Shown: in pieces, positions 1 through 6,106 of the stretch | How positions within the stretch are numbered: position 1 is the stretch's first letter | How the letters are laid out: every line of letters begins with the position of its first letter | NCBI GenBank assembly: GCA_004552395.1 | Contig: SFOK01000043.1 | Location: 1-13,480 of the forward strand | Direction: 5' to 3' | Length of the DNA stretch: 13,480 bases | Source of the DNA: Bacteroidales bacterium | GTDB lineage: Bacteria; Bacteroidota; Bacteroidia; Bacteroidales; Muribaculaceae | Program-made: the position numbers and the translations under genes | Notes under the pieces: generated by a model | Database searches by the model: none | Seen by the model: the letters and a program-made list of their open reading frames with translations, nothing else | Told to the model about the DNA's origin: nothing

Positions 1-67
1 GGTAGTTGGCGTTTACGTTAACGATCAGTCTTTGATGCACACGGAGCTTGAAATGGTCACCCATTAG
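1..67 (+). CDS. 3' end of an unidentified gene (partial)
   Basis: An open frame runs in from the left edge (codons starting at base 2) and ends at a TAG at 65-67, leaving 21 residues that finish in MHTELEMVTH. The piece reads like ordinary protein sequence and its stop overlaps the stop of the convergent transporter gene by three or four bases, a tight tail-to-tail arrangement often seen between real genes. Too little is visible to name a family. It could also be chance read-through, because 21 residues is a short open stretch. Confidence 0.4.
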   Translation, partial: VVGVYVNDQSLMHTELEMVTH

Positions 68-1464
68 ATTTTGATGGCTTCGGATTTGTCCTCGGAAGGA
101 AGGCGGCGGAGCGCGTAGATAATCAGAATTGTGGTGACAAGCGTAGCGGCGACGTCGGAGGTCGGGAAGGTATACCAGATGCCGTCAAGGCCGTAAATGC
201 GGGATAATATTATCAGCATGGGAAGCAGGAAGAGCACTTGACGAACAAGGCTGAGGAAGATGGATGTGCCTATTTTGCCGATTGACTGGAAATAGGTGGT
301 GGCCACAATCTGGAATCCCACCATCCAGAAGAATAGCATCGCCGTGCGGAGTGCGTGGGCGCTGTGACCGATTGTAACTGTGTCGGAGACGAAGGCGCGC
401 GAGATGATTTCGGGATAGGTGAGACCGAAAGCATATCCGATTGTGGTGATTATTGTGGCGGCAAGCGCTGTGAGCCAGAACACCCGTGCCACGCGGCAGG
501 GCTGCCGGTGGCCGTAGTTGAAGCCGGCGATGGGCTGCATACCCTGGCAGATGCCTAACACAATCGAGCAGAGCATCGAGGTGTATGTCACGAATATGCC
601 GGCAGCTGCTATGGCCTCGAAACCGCCGTAGCGTAGCAGAGAATTGTTGATGAAGATGTTGATCAGACAGGAGGCCACATTCACAATGCAGGGCGCAGCG
701 CCGATGCCGATGATGCCCCAGACCAGTCCGGAGTCGAGGTTGTATATGCCGCGGGTAAATATGATTGGCCCGTTCTCTTTGCGGCAGAAATGGCGCATCA
801 CGAAAATTGCCGATACAAGCATTGAGATGTCGGTGGCGATTGCGGCGCCTTTTATGCCGGTTTTTAGGAAATAGACAAAGAGGGGCACAAGCAGGATGTT
901 GCACCCGAAGCCTATAAACATTGTAATCATTGCGCGGGTGGGATAACCCGTGGCGCGCATCATATTGTTGAAGGAGAAGGTGAGGTTGGTCAGCAGCAGG
1001 CCCGGAAGAATATACATCATAAAGTCGCGGGCGTAGGGGAGGGTTACATCGTCGGCACCGAAGAGTCGGAGTATCTGATTCATAAAGATGGCGAAGAGCG
1101 AGATGTAAATTGTCCCCACCGTTAGAGATAGCACGAGCGAATTGCCGAGCACTTTCCTCGCCCGGCCATAATCGCCGCTGCCCAGCGCAAGACTAATGCG
1201 GGCTGTGGCACCGGCACCGACAAGCACGCCGAGGGCTGTGGCGATATTCATCACCGGGAAAGTGATGGTAAGTCCGGCAATGGCTTCGGTGCCGACGACC
1301 TGCCCGATGAAGATGCGGTCGATTATGTTGTAAAGCTGCATTACAAGCATACCCACAACCGACGGCAGCGAGTACTCCCACAAAAGTCGACCAATGGGCT
1401 TCTGCGCCATATCGCGGAAGCGACGTGTCTCAACGGCCGAGGTGTTTACGGGAGAATGCTTCAT
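64..1464 (-). CDS. MATE family multidrug/cation antiporter
   Basis: Inner-membrane efflux transporter of the MATE (NorM/MepA/DinF) type, which exports drugs or metabolites using a Na+ or H+ gradient. The 466-residue product has the family length and about twelve hydrophobic helices in two halves. The family opening is clear: PIGRLLWEYSLPSVVGML, then the first-helix pattern LYNIIDRIFIGQVVG, then GLTITFPVMN and GAGATARISLALGSGD. The second half has the matching AAGIFVTYTSML and GICQGMQPIAGFNYG segments. I chose the ATG at 1464-1462 rather than the upstream start at 1509. The upstream one would place the start inside the promoter palindrome, and its extra 15 residues look unrelated to the family. 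The gene diverges from mnmE and is host backbone. The substrate cannot be inferred. Confidence 0.92.
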   Translation of the reverse strand: MKHSPVNTSAVETRRFRDMAQKPIGRLLWEYSLPSVVGMLVMQLYNIIDRIFIGQVVGTEAIAGLTITFPVMNIATALGVLVGAGATARISLALGSGDYGRARKVLGNSLVLSLTVGTIYISLFAIFMNQILRLFGADDVTLPYARDFMMYILPGLLLTNLTFSFNNMMRATGYPTRAMITMFIGFGCNILLVPLFVYFLKTGIKGAAIATDISMLVSAIFVMRHFCRKENGPIIFTRGIYNLDSGLVWGIIGIGAAPCIVNVASCLINIFINNSLLRYGGFEAIAAAGIFVTYTSMLCSIVLGICQGMQPIAGFNYGHRQPCRVARVFWLTALAATIITTIGYAFGLTYPEIISRAFVSDTVTIGHSAHALRTAMLFFWMVGFQIVATTYFQSIGKIGTSIFLSLVRQVLFLLPMLIILSRIYGLDGIWYTFPTSDVAATLVTTILIIYALRRLPSEDKSEAIKI

Positions 1465-1482
1465 ATATTCCGAACTATTTTG

Positions 1483-1504
1483 TAATTTTGCAATCGCAAA
1501 ATTA
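1483..1504. promoter_or_regulatory. Symmetrical bidirectional promoter between MATE gene and mnmE
   Basis: A perfect inverted repeat with 9-bp arms, TAATTTTGC and GCAAAATTA, is separated by AATC. Each arm contains TAATTTTG, an exact match to the Bacteroidetes -7 consensus TAnnTTTG, one per strand. Transcripts would begin about 25-30 bases before the MATE start and about 60 bases before the mnmE start. No good TTTG -33 box is visible at the usual spacing on either side, which lowers confidence. The same dyad could also be an operator for a symmetric regulator. Confidence 0.55.
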
Positions 1505-1556
1505 CTCAATATTCCGGTACAATCCGAATTTTAGGTTCAAATTTCCCAAATTAAAA

Positions 1557-3062
1557 ATGTCGACTTCGTTCAGTGATACTATTTGCGCCATTTCCACTCC
1601 GGCCGGTGTGGGAGGTATAGCTGTTATCCGTGTCAGCGGCCCCGGCGCCCCGGAGATTGTCAATCGTATCTGGAAGGGCAAACCTGTCACTGATATGCTT
1701 TCGCATACGGCTCATCTGGGCGAGATTCTCGACAATGGAGCGTTGCTTGACCAGGCGGTCGTGACAATCTTCCGTGCGCCGAAGTCGTTTACCGGCGAGG
1801 ATGTGATGGAAATTGCCGTTCACGGGTCGAAATATGTGCAGCGGAGGCTGTTGCAATTGCTTGTCGACAATGGTTGCCGACTTGCCGAGGCCGGAGAATT
1901 TACACGTAGAGCATTTGCCAACGGGAAAATGGACCTGGCTCAGGCCGAGGCTGTGGCCGATGTGATTGCATCCAACTCGAAAGCTGCGCACCAGCTGGCC
2001 GCACAGCAGATGAAGGGCACATATTCGGCGCGGCTTAATCAACTGCACGATAAACTGTTGGAACTGGCATCGCTGCTCGAATTGGAACTTGACTTTTCGG
2101 AAGAGGATGTGGAATTTGCTTCACGCAAGCAGTTGCGCTCCATTGCCTGCGAGGTGCACGATGAAGTTACACGCATGTATAAATCCTTCTCGGCCGGAGC
2201 AGCTATAAAGGAGGGAATTCCGGTGGCAATTGTTGGTCCGACAAATGCCGGCAAATCCTCACTTCTTAATCTTCTGCTTGGCGAAGACCGCGCGATAGTA
2301 TCTGATATTCATGGCACTACGCGCGACACAATCGACGGGCTACTCAACATTGGCGACTATCAATTCCGCATCATCGATACTGCCGGACTGCGCGACACCT
2401 CCGACCCCATCGAAGCTATCGGTATTGACCGCAGCCGTCGGGCACTCGACCACGCTGCCATAGCGATTCTTATACTCGATGCATCCCAACCCCTCCCGGC
2501 CACCCTCCCCGTCTCCATCTCCGACGACACCCCGCTGATTCTGCTTCTCAATAAAACCGACCTGCTCGACGAAAGTATAGCTGAATCCCGGCAAACCACC
2601 CTTTCAGCGACATTAAATTCACTTCCGACAGAGATTCCCTCGACATTAAACTCGGTTGCGACAAGCATCTCAGAGAGATTAGATGCGCTTTCGACAAAAT
2701 TTGCTGACTTATTAAAACACTGCCATCCTCGGCTCATAGACCCTCGAATTATCCCATTTTCGGTAAAAACAAACCTCGGCCTCAATACATTACAGACAAC
2801 CCTTGTCGACATAGCCGACACACTACGAGGCAATGCCGACGAAGACACCATCATCGTCACCAACCTGCGCCACGCCGAAAACCTCAAAGCGGCCTCCGCC
2901 GCCACCCAAGCCATCCTTGACGGCCTCGACGCCAACCTCCCCGGCGACCTCATTGCCCAAGACCTCCGCGCCACCATCCACCACCTCTCCGCCATCACCG
3001 GCACCATCACCACCCCCGCCATCCTCTCCACCATCTTCTCCCGCTTCTGTATCGGAAAATAA
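1557..3062 (+). CDS. mnmE: tRNA uridine-5-carboxymethylaminomethyl(34) synthesis GTPase MnmE
   Basis: MnmE (TrmE) works with MnmG to modify the wobble uridine of certain tRNAs in the cytoplasm. The 501-residue product starts with the canonical tetrahydrofolate-binding N-terminal domain (DTICAISTPAGVGGIAVIRVSG). The embedded G domain has G1 GPTNAGKSS near residue 227, G2 GTTRDT near 253, G3 DTAG near 274 and G4 NKTD near 332. It ends in the diagnostic FCIGK, whose cysteine is the conserved terminal-motif residue. It is somewhat longer than the usual 450-470 residues because of an insert after NKTD. The ATG at 1557 begins the conserved domain directly; an in-frame upstream extension from 1425 overlaps the divergent gene and has no family similarity. 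The integrated element begins immediately after the stop. Confidence 0.97.
   Translation: MSTSFSDTICAISTPAGVGGIAVIRVSGPGAPEIVNRIWKGKPVTDMLSHTAHLGEILDNGALLDQAVVTIFRAPKSFTGEDVMEIAVHGSKYVQRRLLQLLVDNGCRLAEAGEFTRRAFANGKMDLAQAEAVADVIASNSKAAHQLAAQQMKGTYSARLNQLHDKLLELASLLELELDFSEEDVEFASRKQLRSIACEVHDEVTRMYKSFSAGAAIKEGIPVAIVGPTNAGKSSLLNLLLGEDRAIVSDIHGTTRDTIDGLLNIGDYQFRIIDTAGLRDTSDPIEAIGIDRSRRALDHAAIAILILDASQPLPATLPVSISDDTPLILLLNKTDLLDESIAESRQTTLSATLNSLPTEIPSTLNSVATSISERLDALSTKFADLLKHCHPRLIDPRIIPFSVKTNLGLNTLQTTLVDIADTLRGNADEDTIIVTNLRHAENLKAASAATQAILDGLDANLPGDLIAQDLRATIHHLSAITGTITTPAILSTIFSRFCIGK
2608..2706 (+). repeat. Three 33-bp tandem units inside mnmE
   Basis: Units begin at 2608, 2641 and 2674. 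The first two share CGACATTAAAYTC followed by TTNCGACA, and the third is more diverged. At protein level they give 11-residue repeats (TLNSLPTEIPS, TLNSVATSISE, RLDALSTKFAD) placed between the G4 and G5 motifs of the GTPase domain. They account for much of the extra length of this MnmE. Confidence 0.6.
3045..3062 (+). other. Probable attL core at the 3' end of mnmE
   Basis: The last 18 bases of mnmE, TTCTGTATCGGAAAATAA, encode FCIGK and the stop. An integrase gene follows within 200 bases in the same orientation. The end of trmE/mnmE is a documented attachment site for Salmonella genomic island 1 and relatives, and this segment is the equivalent position. The identification is by position and family knowledge. 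The matching right junction lies outside the window, so the exact crossover cannot be drawn. Confidence 0.5.
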
Positions 3063-3072
3063 GCCCAAAAAC

Positions 3073-3138
3073 GGCCTGTGTCAAGACCCGTATAACTCCC
3101 GTATAACAGGGATATAAAAGCGGCCTACGACACAGGCC
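3073..3138 (+). terminator. Inverted repeat behind mnmE, possible terminator or attachment arm
   Basis: GGCCTGTGTC at 3073-3082 pairs perfectly with GACACAGGCC at 3129-3138 across a 46-base loop. The 3' arm can instead close a small local stem, GGCCT with AGGCC around a 7-base loop (3122-3138), followed by ATTTACGTTTT. The small stem plus the T-rich tail fits a weak intrinsic terminator for mnmE. The long arms could equally be recombination-site symmetry of the element. CCCGTATAAC occurs twice in the loop. Confidence 0.4.
3087..3107 (+). repeat. Direct repeat CCCGTATAAC x2, 11-bp period
   Basis: CCCGTATAAC occurs at 3087-3096 and again at 3098-3107, one helical turn apart, just inside the element from the mnmE stop. 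Helically phased direct repeats beside an attachment site are typical of integrase arm-type or excisionase binding sites. That role is inferred from position only. Confidence 0.45.
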
Positions 3139-3147
3139 ATTTACGTT

Positions 3148-3175
3148 TTCGGAAATTTTATCGGAAATTTAACTG
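3148..3175 (+). promoter_or_regulatory. Tandem TCGGAAATTT boxes upstream of the integrase
   Basis: TTCGGAAATTTTA is followed 12 bases later by ATCGGAAATTTAACTG. The second, 16-base form (3160-3175) recurs exactly at 6107-6122 before the rightward early operon. A related ATCGGAAAATAA forms the end of mnmE. It is a candidate shared operator or recombinase site. Confidence 0.45.
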
Positions 3176-3204
3176 CTGTTATATCCGAGTTGTCGATTTT
3201 TTGT

Positions 3205-3246
3205 TGTTACTTTGTTACACGAAACGAAAAAGTAACACGAGTAACA
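3205..3246. promoter_or_regulatory. Cluster of TGTTAC/GTAACA half-sites before int
   Basis: TGTTAC occurs at 3205-3210 and 3213-3218, and its reverse complement GTAACA at 3232-3237 and 3241-3246, giving two nested inverted pairs in 42 bases that end four bases before the integrase ATG. TGTTAC also occurs in the early control region (6062-6067). The arrangement looks like a multi-site operator or arm-site array controlling int. The binding protein is unknown. Confidence 0.45.
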
Positions 3247-3249
3247 GAT

Positions 3250-4437
3250 ATGAGTGAATCTAAAGACCCTATCCGTATAAGGCGGCGTAAGCTCGCCAAC
3301 GGCACCACGTCCCTGTATCTCGACATCTATCTGAACGGGAAACGGACGTATGAATTTCTCAAAATGTACCTCGTCCCCGAACAGTCCCGCAAGGATAAGG
3401 AGAAAAACAGGGAAACCCTACGAATGGCCGAGGCCGTCCGCGCCAAGCGCATAGTCGAGCTACGCAACGGCGAGTATGGCTTCAAAAAACAGGACGGTGC
3501 GGAGGTGCTGTTCTTTGACTATTACAATGCCCTCGTCGAAAAGCGGCGCGGGGTTGAGAGCCTCGGTAATTGGGGAAATTGGAAATGCTGTCTGAAACAC
3601 CTCCAACGATACGAGCATCGAAAGAAGATCACGTTTGCCGACATCACGCCCGAATGGGTCGAGGGCTTCCGCAGCTATCTCGAAAAAGAGGCCTATGCCT
3701 ACGGCTGTGATTTCCGCGAGCGCAAGGAGCTGCACCCCCTGTCCCAAAACTCCCGTCAATCCTATTTCAATAAACTGCGGGCTTGCCTCCGACAGGCTAT
3801 TGAGGACGGCATAATCATAAAGAACCCTATGCGTGGCATAGAGGGCTTCAAAGGCGAGGAAGGAACGCGAATGTACCTCACAATAGACGAGATTAAACTG
3901 GCCGCGCAAACGCCCTGTGACAGCGACCTAATAAAGCGGGCGTTCCTTTTCAGTTGCCTCACGGGGCTACGACGCAGCGACATCTTGAAACTGACGTGGA
4001 GCGAGGTCAACGAGCAGAGCGGCTTCACGCGGATAATCTTCCGACAGAAGAAAACGAAAGGACAGGAATACCTCGACATCACGGCACAGGCCGCAGAGCT
4101 GTTAGGGGAACGGGGCAAGCCGACCGACAGGCCATTCGGCGCACTCCCCTGCACAAGCTCCACCAACTATGAAATCAAGACGTGGCTCGCACGGGCGGGC
4201 ATAACCAAGCGCATAACCTTTCATTGCGCCCGACACTCGTTTGCCGTGATGATGCTCGACCTCGGCACCGACATCTATACCGTGAGCAAGCTGCTCGGCC
4301 ACCGCGAGCTGAACACGACACAGATATACGCTCACCTGCTCGACAAAAATAAACAGGCCGCAGTTGCCTCTATACCGACAATCCTGCGACCCGATGAAAC
4401 GACCGAGACGCCCGCCGACACAGGGGGCGACAAATAA
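3250..4437 (+). CDS. int: Tyrosine recombinase / phage-type integrase
   Basis: Site-specific recombinase that inserts and, with an excisionase, removes the element. The 395-residue protein has the Bacteroidetes integrase layout. An N-terminal arm-binding domain (RRRKLANGTTSLYLDIYLNG) is followed by a SAM-like core-binding domain (about residues 85-200) and the catalytic domain. The catalytic set is complete: R241 in TGLRRSD, a lysine near 268-270 in QKKTKGQ, H325 and R328 in HCARH, H351 in LLGH, and the nucleophile Y360 in TTQIYAHL. I use the ATG at 3250; an upstream TTG at 3190 would translate through the half-site cluster and adds no family sequence. The gene lies 187 bases behind mnmE in the same direction and ends three bases from the convergent immunity operon. 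Confidence 0.95.
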   Translation: MSESKDPIRIRRRKLANGTTSLYLDIYLNGKRTYEFLKMYLVPEQSRKDKEKNRETLRMAEAVRAKRIVELRNGEYGFKKQDGAEVLFFDYYNALVEKRRGVESLGNWGNWKCCLKHLQRYEHRKKITFADITPEWVEGFRSYLEKEAYAYGCDFRERKELHPLSQNSRQSYFNKLRACLRQAIEDGIIIKNPMRGIEGFKGEEGTRMYLTIDEIKLAAQTPCDSDLIKRAFLFSCLTGLRRSDILKLTWSEVNEQSGFTRIIFRQKKTKGQEYLDITAQAAELLGERGKPTDRPFGALPCTSSTNYEIKTWLARAGITKRITFHCARHSFAVMMLDLGTDIYTVSKLLGHRELNTTQIYAHLLDKNKQAAVASIPTILRPDETTETPADTGGDK

Positions 4438-4440
4438 GCC

Positions 4441-4722
4441 CTATTTGGGAACAGCTGACACAGGGCGGGTGCTTGATAGCATTTCGCCCTGTCCTGTTAA
4501 CAGCCATTCGGAGGACACCCCGTAGGCCGTAACGAGGTAACACAGCCACGCGGGCTGAAAGATGTCGCGGCTGTGGTCCTTTTCGAGTGATATAAGGTTC
4601 CAACGGTTTATCCCGAACCTCTCTGTAAATGTCTTCTTGCCTTTGATGATTCCAAGGTCTTTCAAACGGTATAGAGCCTCGAAAAATCGGCCTACAATTT
4701 TTTGGCTGTCCTCTGTCTGCAT
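4441..4722 (-). CDS. Small XRE-like helix-turn-helix protein, third gene of the leftward operon
   Basis: A 93-residue DNA-binding candidate. FTERFGINRWNLISLEKD looks like a helix-turn-helix, and the C-terminal half has SSEWLLTGQGEML, the signature that follows the HTH in many Bacteroidetes phage repressors. The same signature appears in the two other HTH proteins of this operon (WLLLGQGEML and WIMTGEGNLL), suggesting shared ancestry. Its start lies inside the preceding gene (31-base overlap), and CAAAGGAGTT directly before the ATG is a rare Shine-Dalgarno-like site for this phylum, suggesting translational coupling. It ends against the integrase gene with three bases between stops, leaving no room for a terminator. 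Likely role: immunity or early-promoter regulation; the target is unknown. Confidence 0.75.
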   Translation of the reverse strand: MQTEDSQKIVGRFFEALYRLKDLGIIKGKKTFTERFGINRWNLISLEKDHSRDIFQPAWLCYLVTAYGVSSEWLLTGQGEMLSSTRPVSAVPK

Positions 4723-5171
4723 AACTCCTTTGATTTGGCCTGTGCGGCGTTAAATATCGCTTCCTGTTCCTCTCTGCGCTCTTTTAGCTGTCTATCCCAA
4801 GCGGCTATTCGTGCGGGGTTGAAAACAGGCACACGCGAGTCTGCGACGGCCTCCTCAAATTCCCGTAGCTCGTCGGGACACATAAACGGTATGAACCGCT
4901 CCAAGTCGAGTATCGACTGAACCTGTGCGAAAGCCTCGCGTTGGAGGCTGAACAGCTTACCCATTTCGAGCATTTCGCCCTGTCCAAGCAAAAGCCAGCG
5001 GGCGTTGATTTCGGGCAGCTTTTCCAACAGCGTTTTCACGGGAGTTATGCCGAAATTCTCGCCTTTCAATAGTTTGGTAAGATACTGCGGCGTCCACCCC
5101 ATAGCGGCGGCAAAATCGTTCTGTCGCCCGCCTGTCTTATATTTGATGATCTCCTGTAACCTGTTATTCAT
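4692..5171 (-). CDS. XRE-family phage repressor-like protein
   Basis: A 159-residue protein. The N-terminal HTH_3-type domain is clear (RQNDFAAAMGWTPQYLTKLLKGENFGIT), followed by INARWLLLGQGEMLEM, the tail typical of Bacteroidetes phage repressors. The second half is a charged helical region rich in R, E and A (DRQLKERREEQEAIFNAAQ), probably a coiled coil for oligomerisation. There is no S24/LexA-like peptidase domain, so RecA-stimulated self-cleavage is not expected. Its ATG at 5171 overlaps the TAA of a reading frame continuing from the lipoprotein gene (ATGAATAA), tying it into the same operon. It is probably one of the element's lysogeny regulators. Confidence 0.85.
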   Translation of the reverse strand: MNNRLQEIIKYKTGGRQNDFAAAMGWTPQYLTKLLKGENFGITPVKTLLEKLPEINARWLLLGQGEMLEMGKLFSLQREAFAQVQSILDLERFIPFMCPDELREFEEAVADSRVPVFNPARIAAWDRQLKERREEQEAIFNAAQAKSKELCRQRTAKKL

Positions 5172-5313
5172 ATCGGACTGTATAATTAATGGTTACCCCT
5201 GCGGGCTTGCCTGTCATATCAAGATAGAGCGTGTCGCCGACGGTGCGCCCGTCAACAGCCCACACGAAATAATATTTGGCCGTGTCGCTAACAGCGTGAG
5301 AGGTTCTGAAACC
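5164..5313 (-). other. Continuation frame of the lipoprotein gene, shifted by one base
   Basis: After a TGA at 5316-5314, this frame stays open to a TAA at 5166-5164. It reads SDTAKYYFVWAVDGRTVG, then LYLDMTGKPAGVTINYTV and RYE, which looks like genuine protein sequence, with alternating hydrophobic residues and aromatics. It has no ATG, so it cannot start by itself. It ends exactly in the ATGAATAA overlap with the downstream repressor gene, as a normal operon neighbour would. It is best read as the original C-terminus of the lipoprotein, separated by a one-base deletion or reached by a -1 ribosomal frameshift. Confidence 0.6.
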
Positions 5314-5510
5314 TCACTCGGCGCGAGCATAGTGCCGCCCCTGTAAATTAGCGAGTGTTCGCTGTCCCCATTCGTGATAGTGAAATATCGCTCGACGGGT
5401 TCATTGGCCGTAGGGTCGACGGGTTCGTCAGAAGTGGCCGAGGAACAGGCGGCGCATAATAGGGCTATACAGCCGACCGCCCACATTTTCCTTATCGCTT
5501 TCATATTCAT
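5214..5510 (-). CDS. Small lipoprotein in the immunity operon, apparent frameshift near its 3' end
   Basis: As written, a 98-residue protein. It begins with basic residues, a hydrophobic stretch (MWAVGCIALL) and a lipobox-like CAAC with the acceptor cysteine at residue 22, so it should be lipidated and exported. The cysteine at the -3 position departs slightly from the usual lipobox. The mature part starts SSATSDEPVDP, without the immediate acidic run that sends Bacteroidetes lipoproteins to the cell surface. The reading frame loses protein character after about residue 70, while the -1 frame picks it up and reaches the next gene, so the intact product was probably about 115 residues. A lipoprotein co-expressed with repressors suggests a lysogenic-conversion or superinfection-exclusion role by analogy. 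No family is recognised. Confidence 0.65.
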   Translation of the reverse strand: MNMKAIRKMWAVGCIALLCAACSSATSDEPVDPTANEPVERYFTITNGDSEHSLIYRGGTMLAPSEVSEPLTLLATRPNIISCGLLTGAPSATRSILI

Positions 5511-5552
5511 ATCAGTATTTCGGTATTTTAATCTGCCTGTCGCCGAAGCCGA

Positions 5553-5978
5553 CTAACCGACAGCGGCAGAGGTGGCATTGTCGTCCCTCGGGGCAAGAGT
5601 TTTTTTGATTAGAGCCGTCTGCTCCTGTAACAACCCTATCAAGTCGTCTATCTGTCTGTCGCGGGCTGACAGGCCGTTTGCCTGTGCTTTTATTACAGCC
5701 CAAACATCGGCGGGGATTGTAACGTCTGTTAGCCCGTTTGGGTTATCGGAATTGAGCAAATTTCCCTCCCCCGTCATTATCCAAACTTCGTTTATATTCG
5801 GGTCGAGGCTACATAGTTTTTTCACGAACTTTTCGGACAGGGGCACCTTGCCGTTCACTAACTGAGAGAACGATGATTTGGTGTACCCCATTAAGTTAGC
5901 CAAGGCGCGCTCGTTCTCGGCTACCTCTTGGAATATCAGCCAATTTATGGCTTTCCTTATTCTCTGCGTCTGCTCCAT
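5553..5978 (-). CDS. XRE-family transcriptional regulator, first gene of the leftward operon
   Basis: A 141-residue DNA-binding protein. The N-terminal helix-turn-helix (ENERALANLMGYTKSSFSQL) is followed by LVNGKVPLSEKFVKKLC and INEVWIMTGEGNLL, the arrangement of Bacteroidetes phage CI-like repressors. The C-terminal half contains ARDRQIDDLIGLLQEQTALI with regularly spaced leucines and isoleucines, a likely coiled coil. It lacks a LexA-type peptidase domain. It is the promoter-proximal gene of the leftward operon, facing the rightward early operon across about 150 bases of control DNA, the position of a master repressor. The final residues are low-complexity. AAATTTAACT before its start matches part of the repeated element found upstream of int and of the early operon. 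Confidence 0.88.
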   Translation of the reverse strand: MEQTQRIRKAINWLIFQEVAENERALANLMGYTKSSFSQLVNGKVPLSEKFVKKLCSLDPNINEVWIMTGEGNLLNSDNPNGLTDVTIPADVWAVIKAQANGLSARDRQIDDLIGLLQEQTALIKKTLAPRDDNATSAAVG

Positions 5979-6020
5979 ACGAGAAGTTAAATTTTGTTAA
6001 AATATAACCGTAGTTCCGAT

Positions 6021-6090
6021 TTTGTTGGCACGGAATGAAAACTTTGTTTATATTTGCACCGTGTTACGGTACAATAACCGCACAAAGTTA
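6021..6090. promoter_or_regulatory. Early control region: facing promoters with central dyad
   Basis: On the plus strand TTTGTTG at 6021-6027 lies 21 bases before TATATTTG (6049-6056), a good -33/-7 Bacteroidetes pair that would start the rightward operon near 6063. On the minus strand TAACTTTG (6090-6083) is a candidate -7 box for the leftward operon, without a clear -33. Between them is GTTACGGTACAATAAC (6063-6078), a dyad with six of eight pairs matched around GTAC. A repressor there would block both start points. The rightward promoter is well supported; the leftward one is tentative. Confidence 0.6.
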
Positions 6091-6106
6091 CGAAAAAAGA
6101 AATAAA

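Noticed and set aside
2833..3117. Plus-strand Pro/Ser/Thr-rich frame running past the mnmE end
   Set aside because: It is the +1 shadow of the C-rich mnmE 3' segment, with low-complexity composition.
3190..3249. Upstream TTG start for the integrase
   Set aside because: It would translate through the TGTTAC/GTAACA cluster and adds residues (FCCYFVTRNEK) unlike the family; ATG 3250 precedes the arm-binding domain directly.
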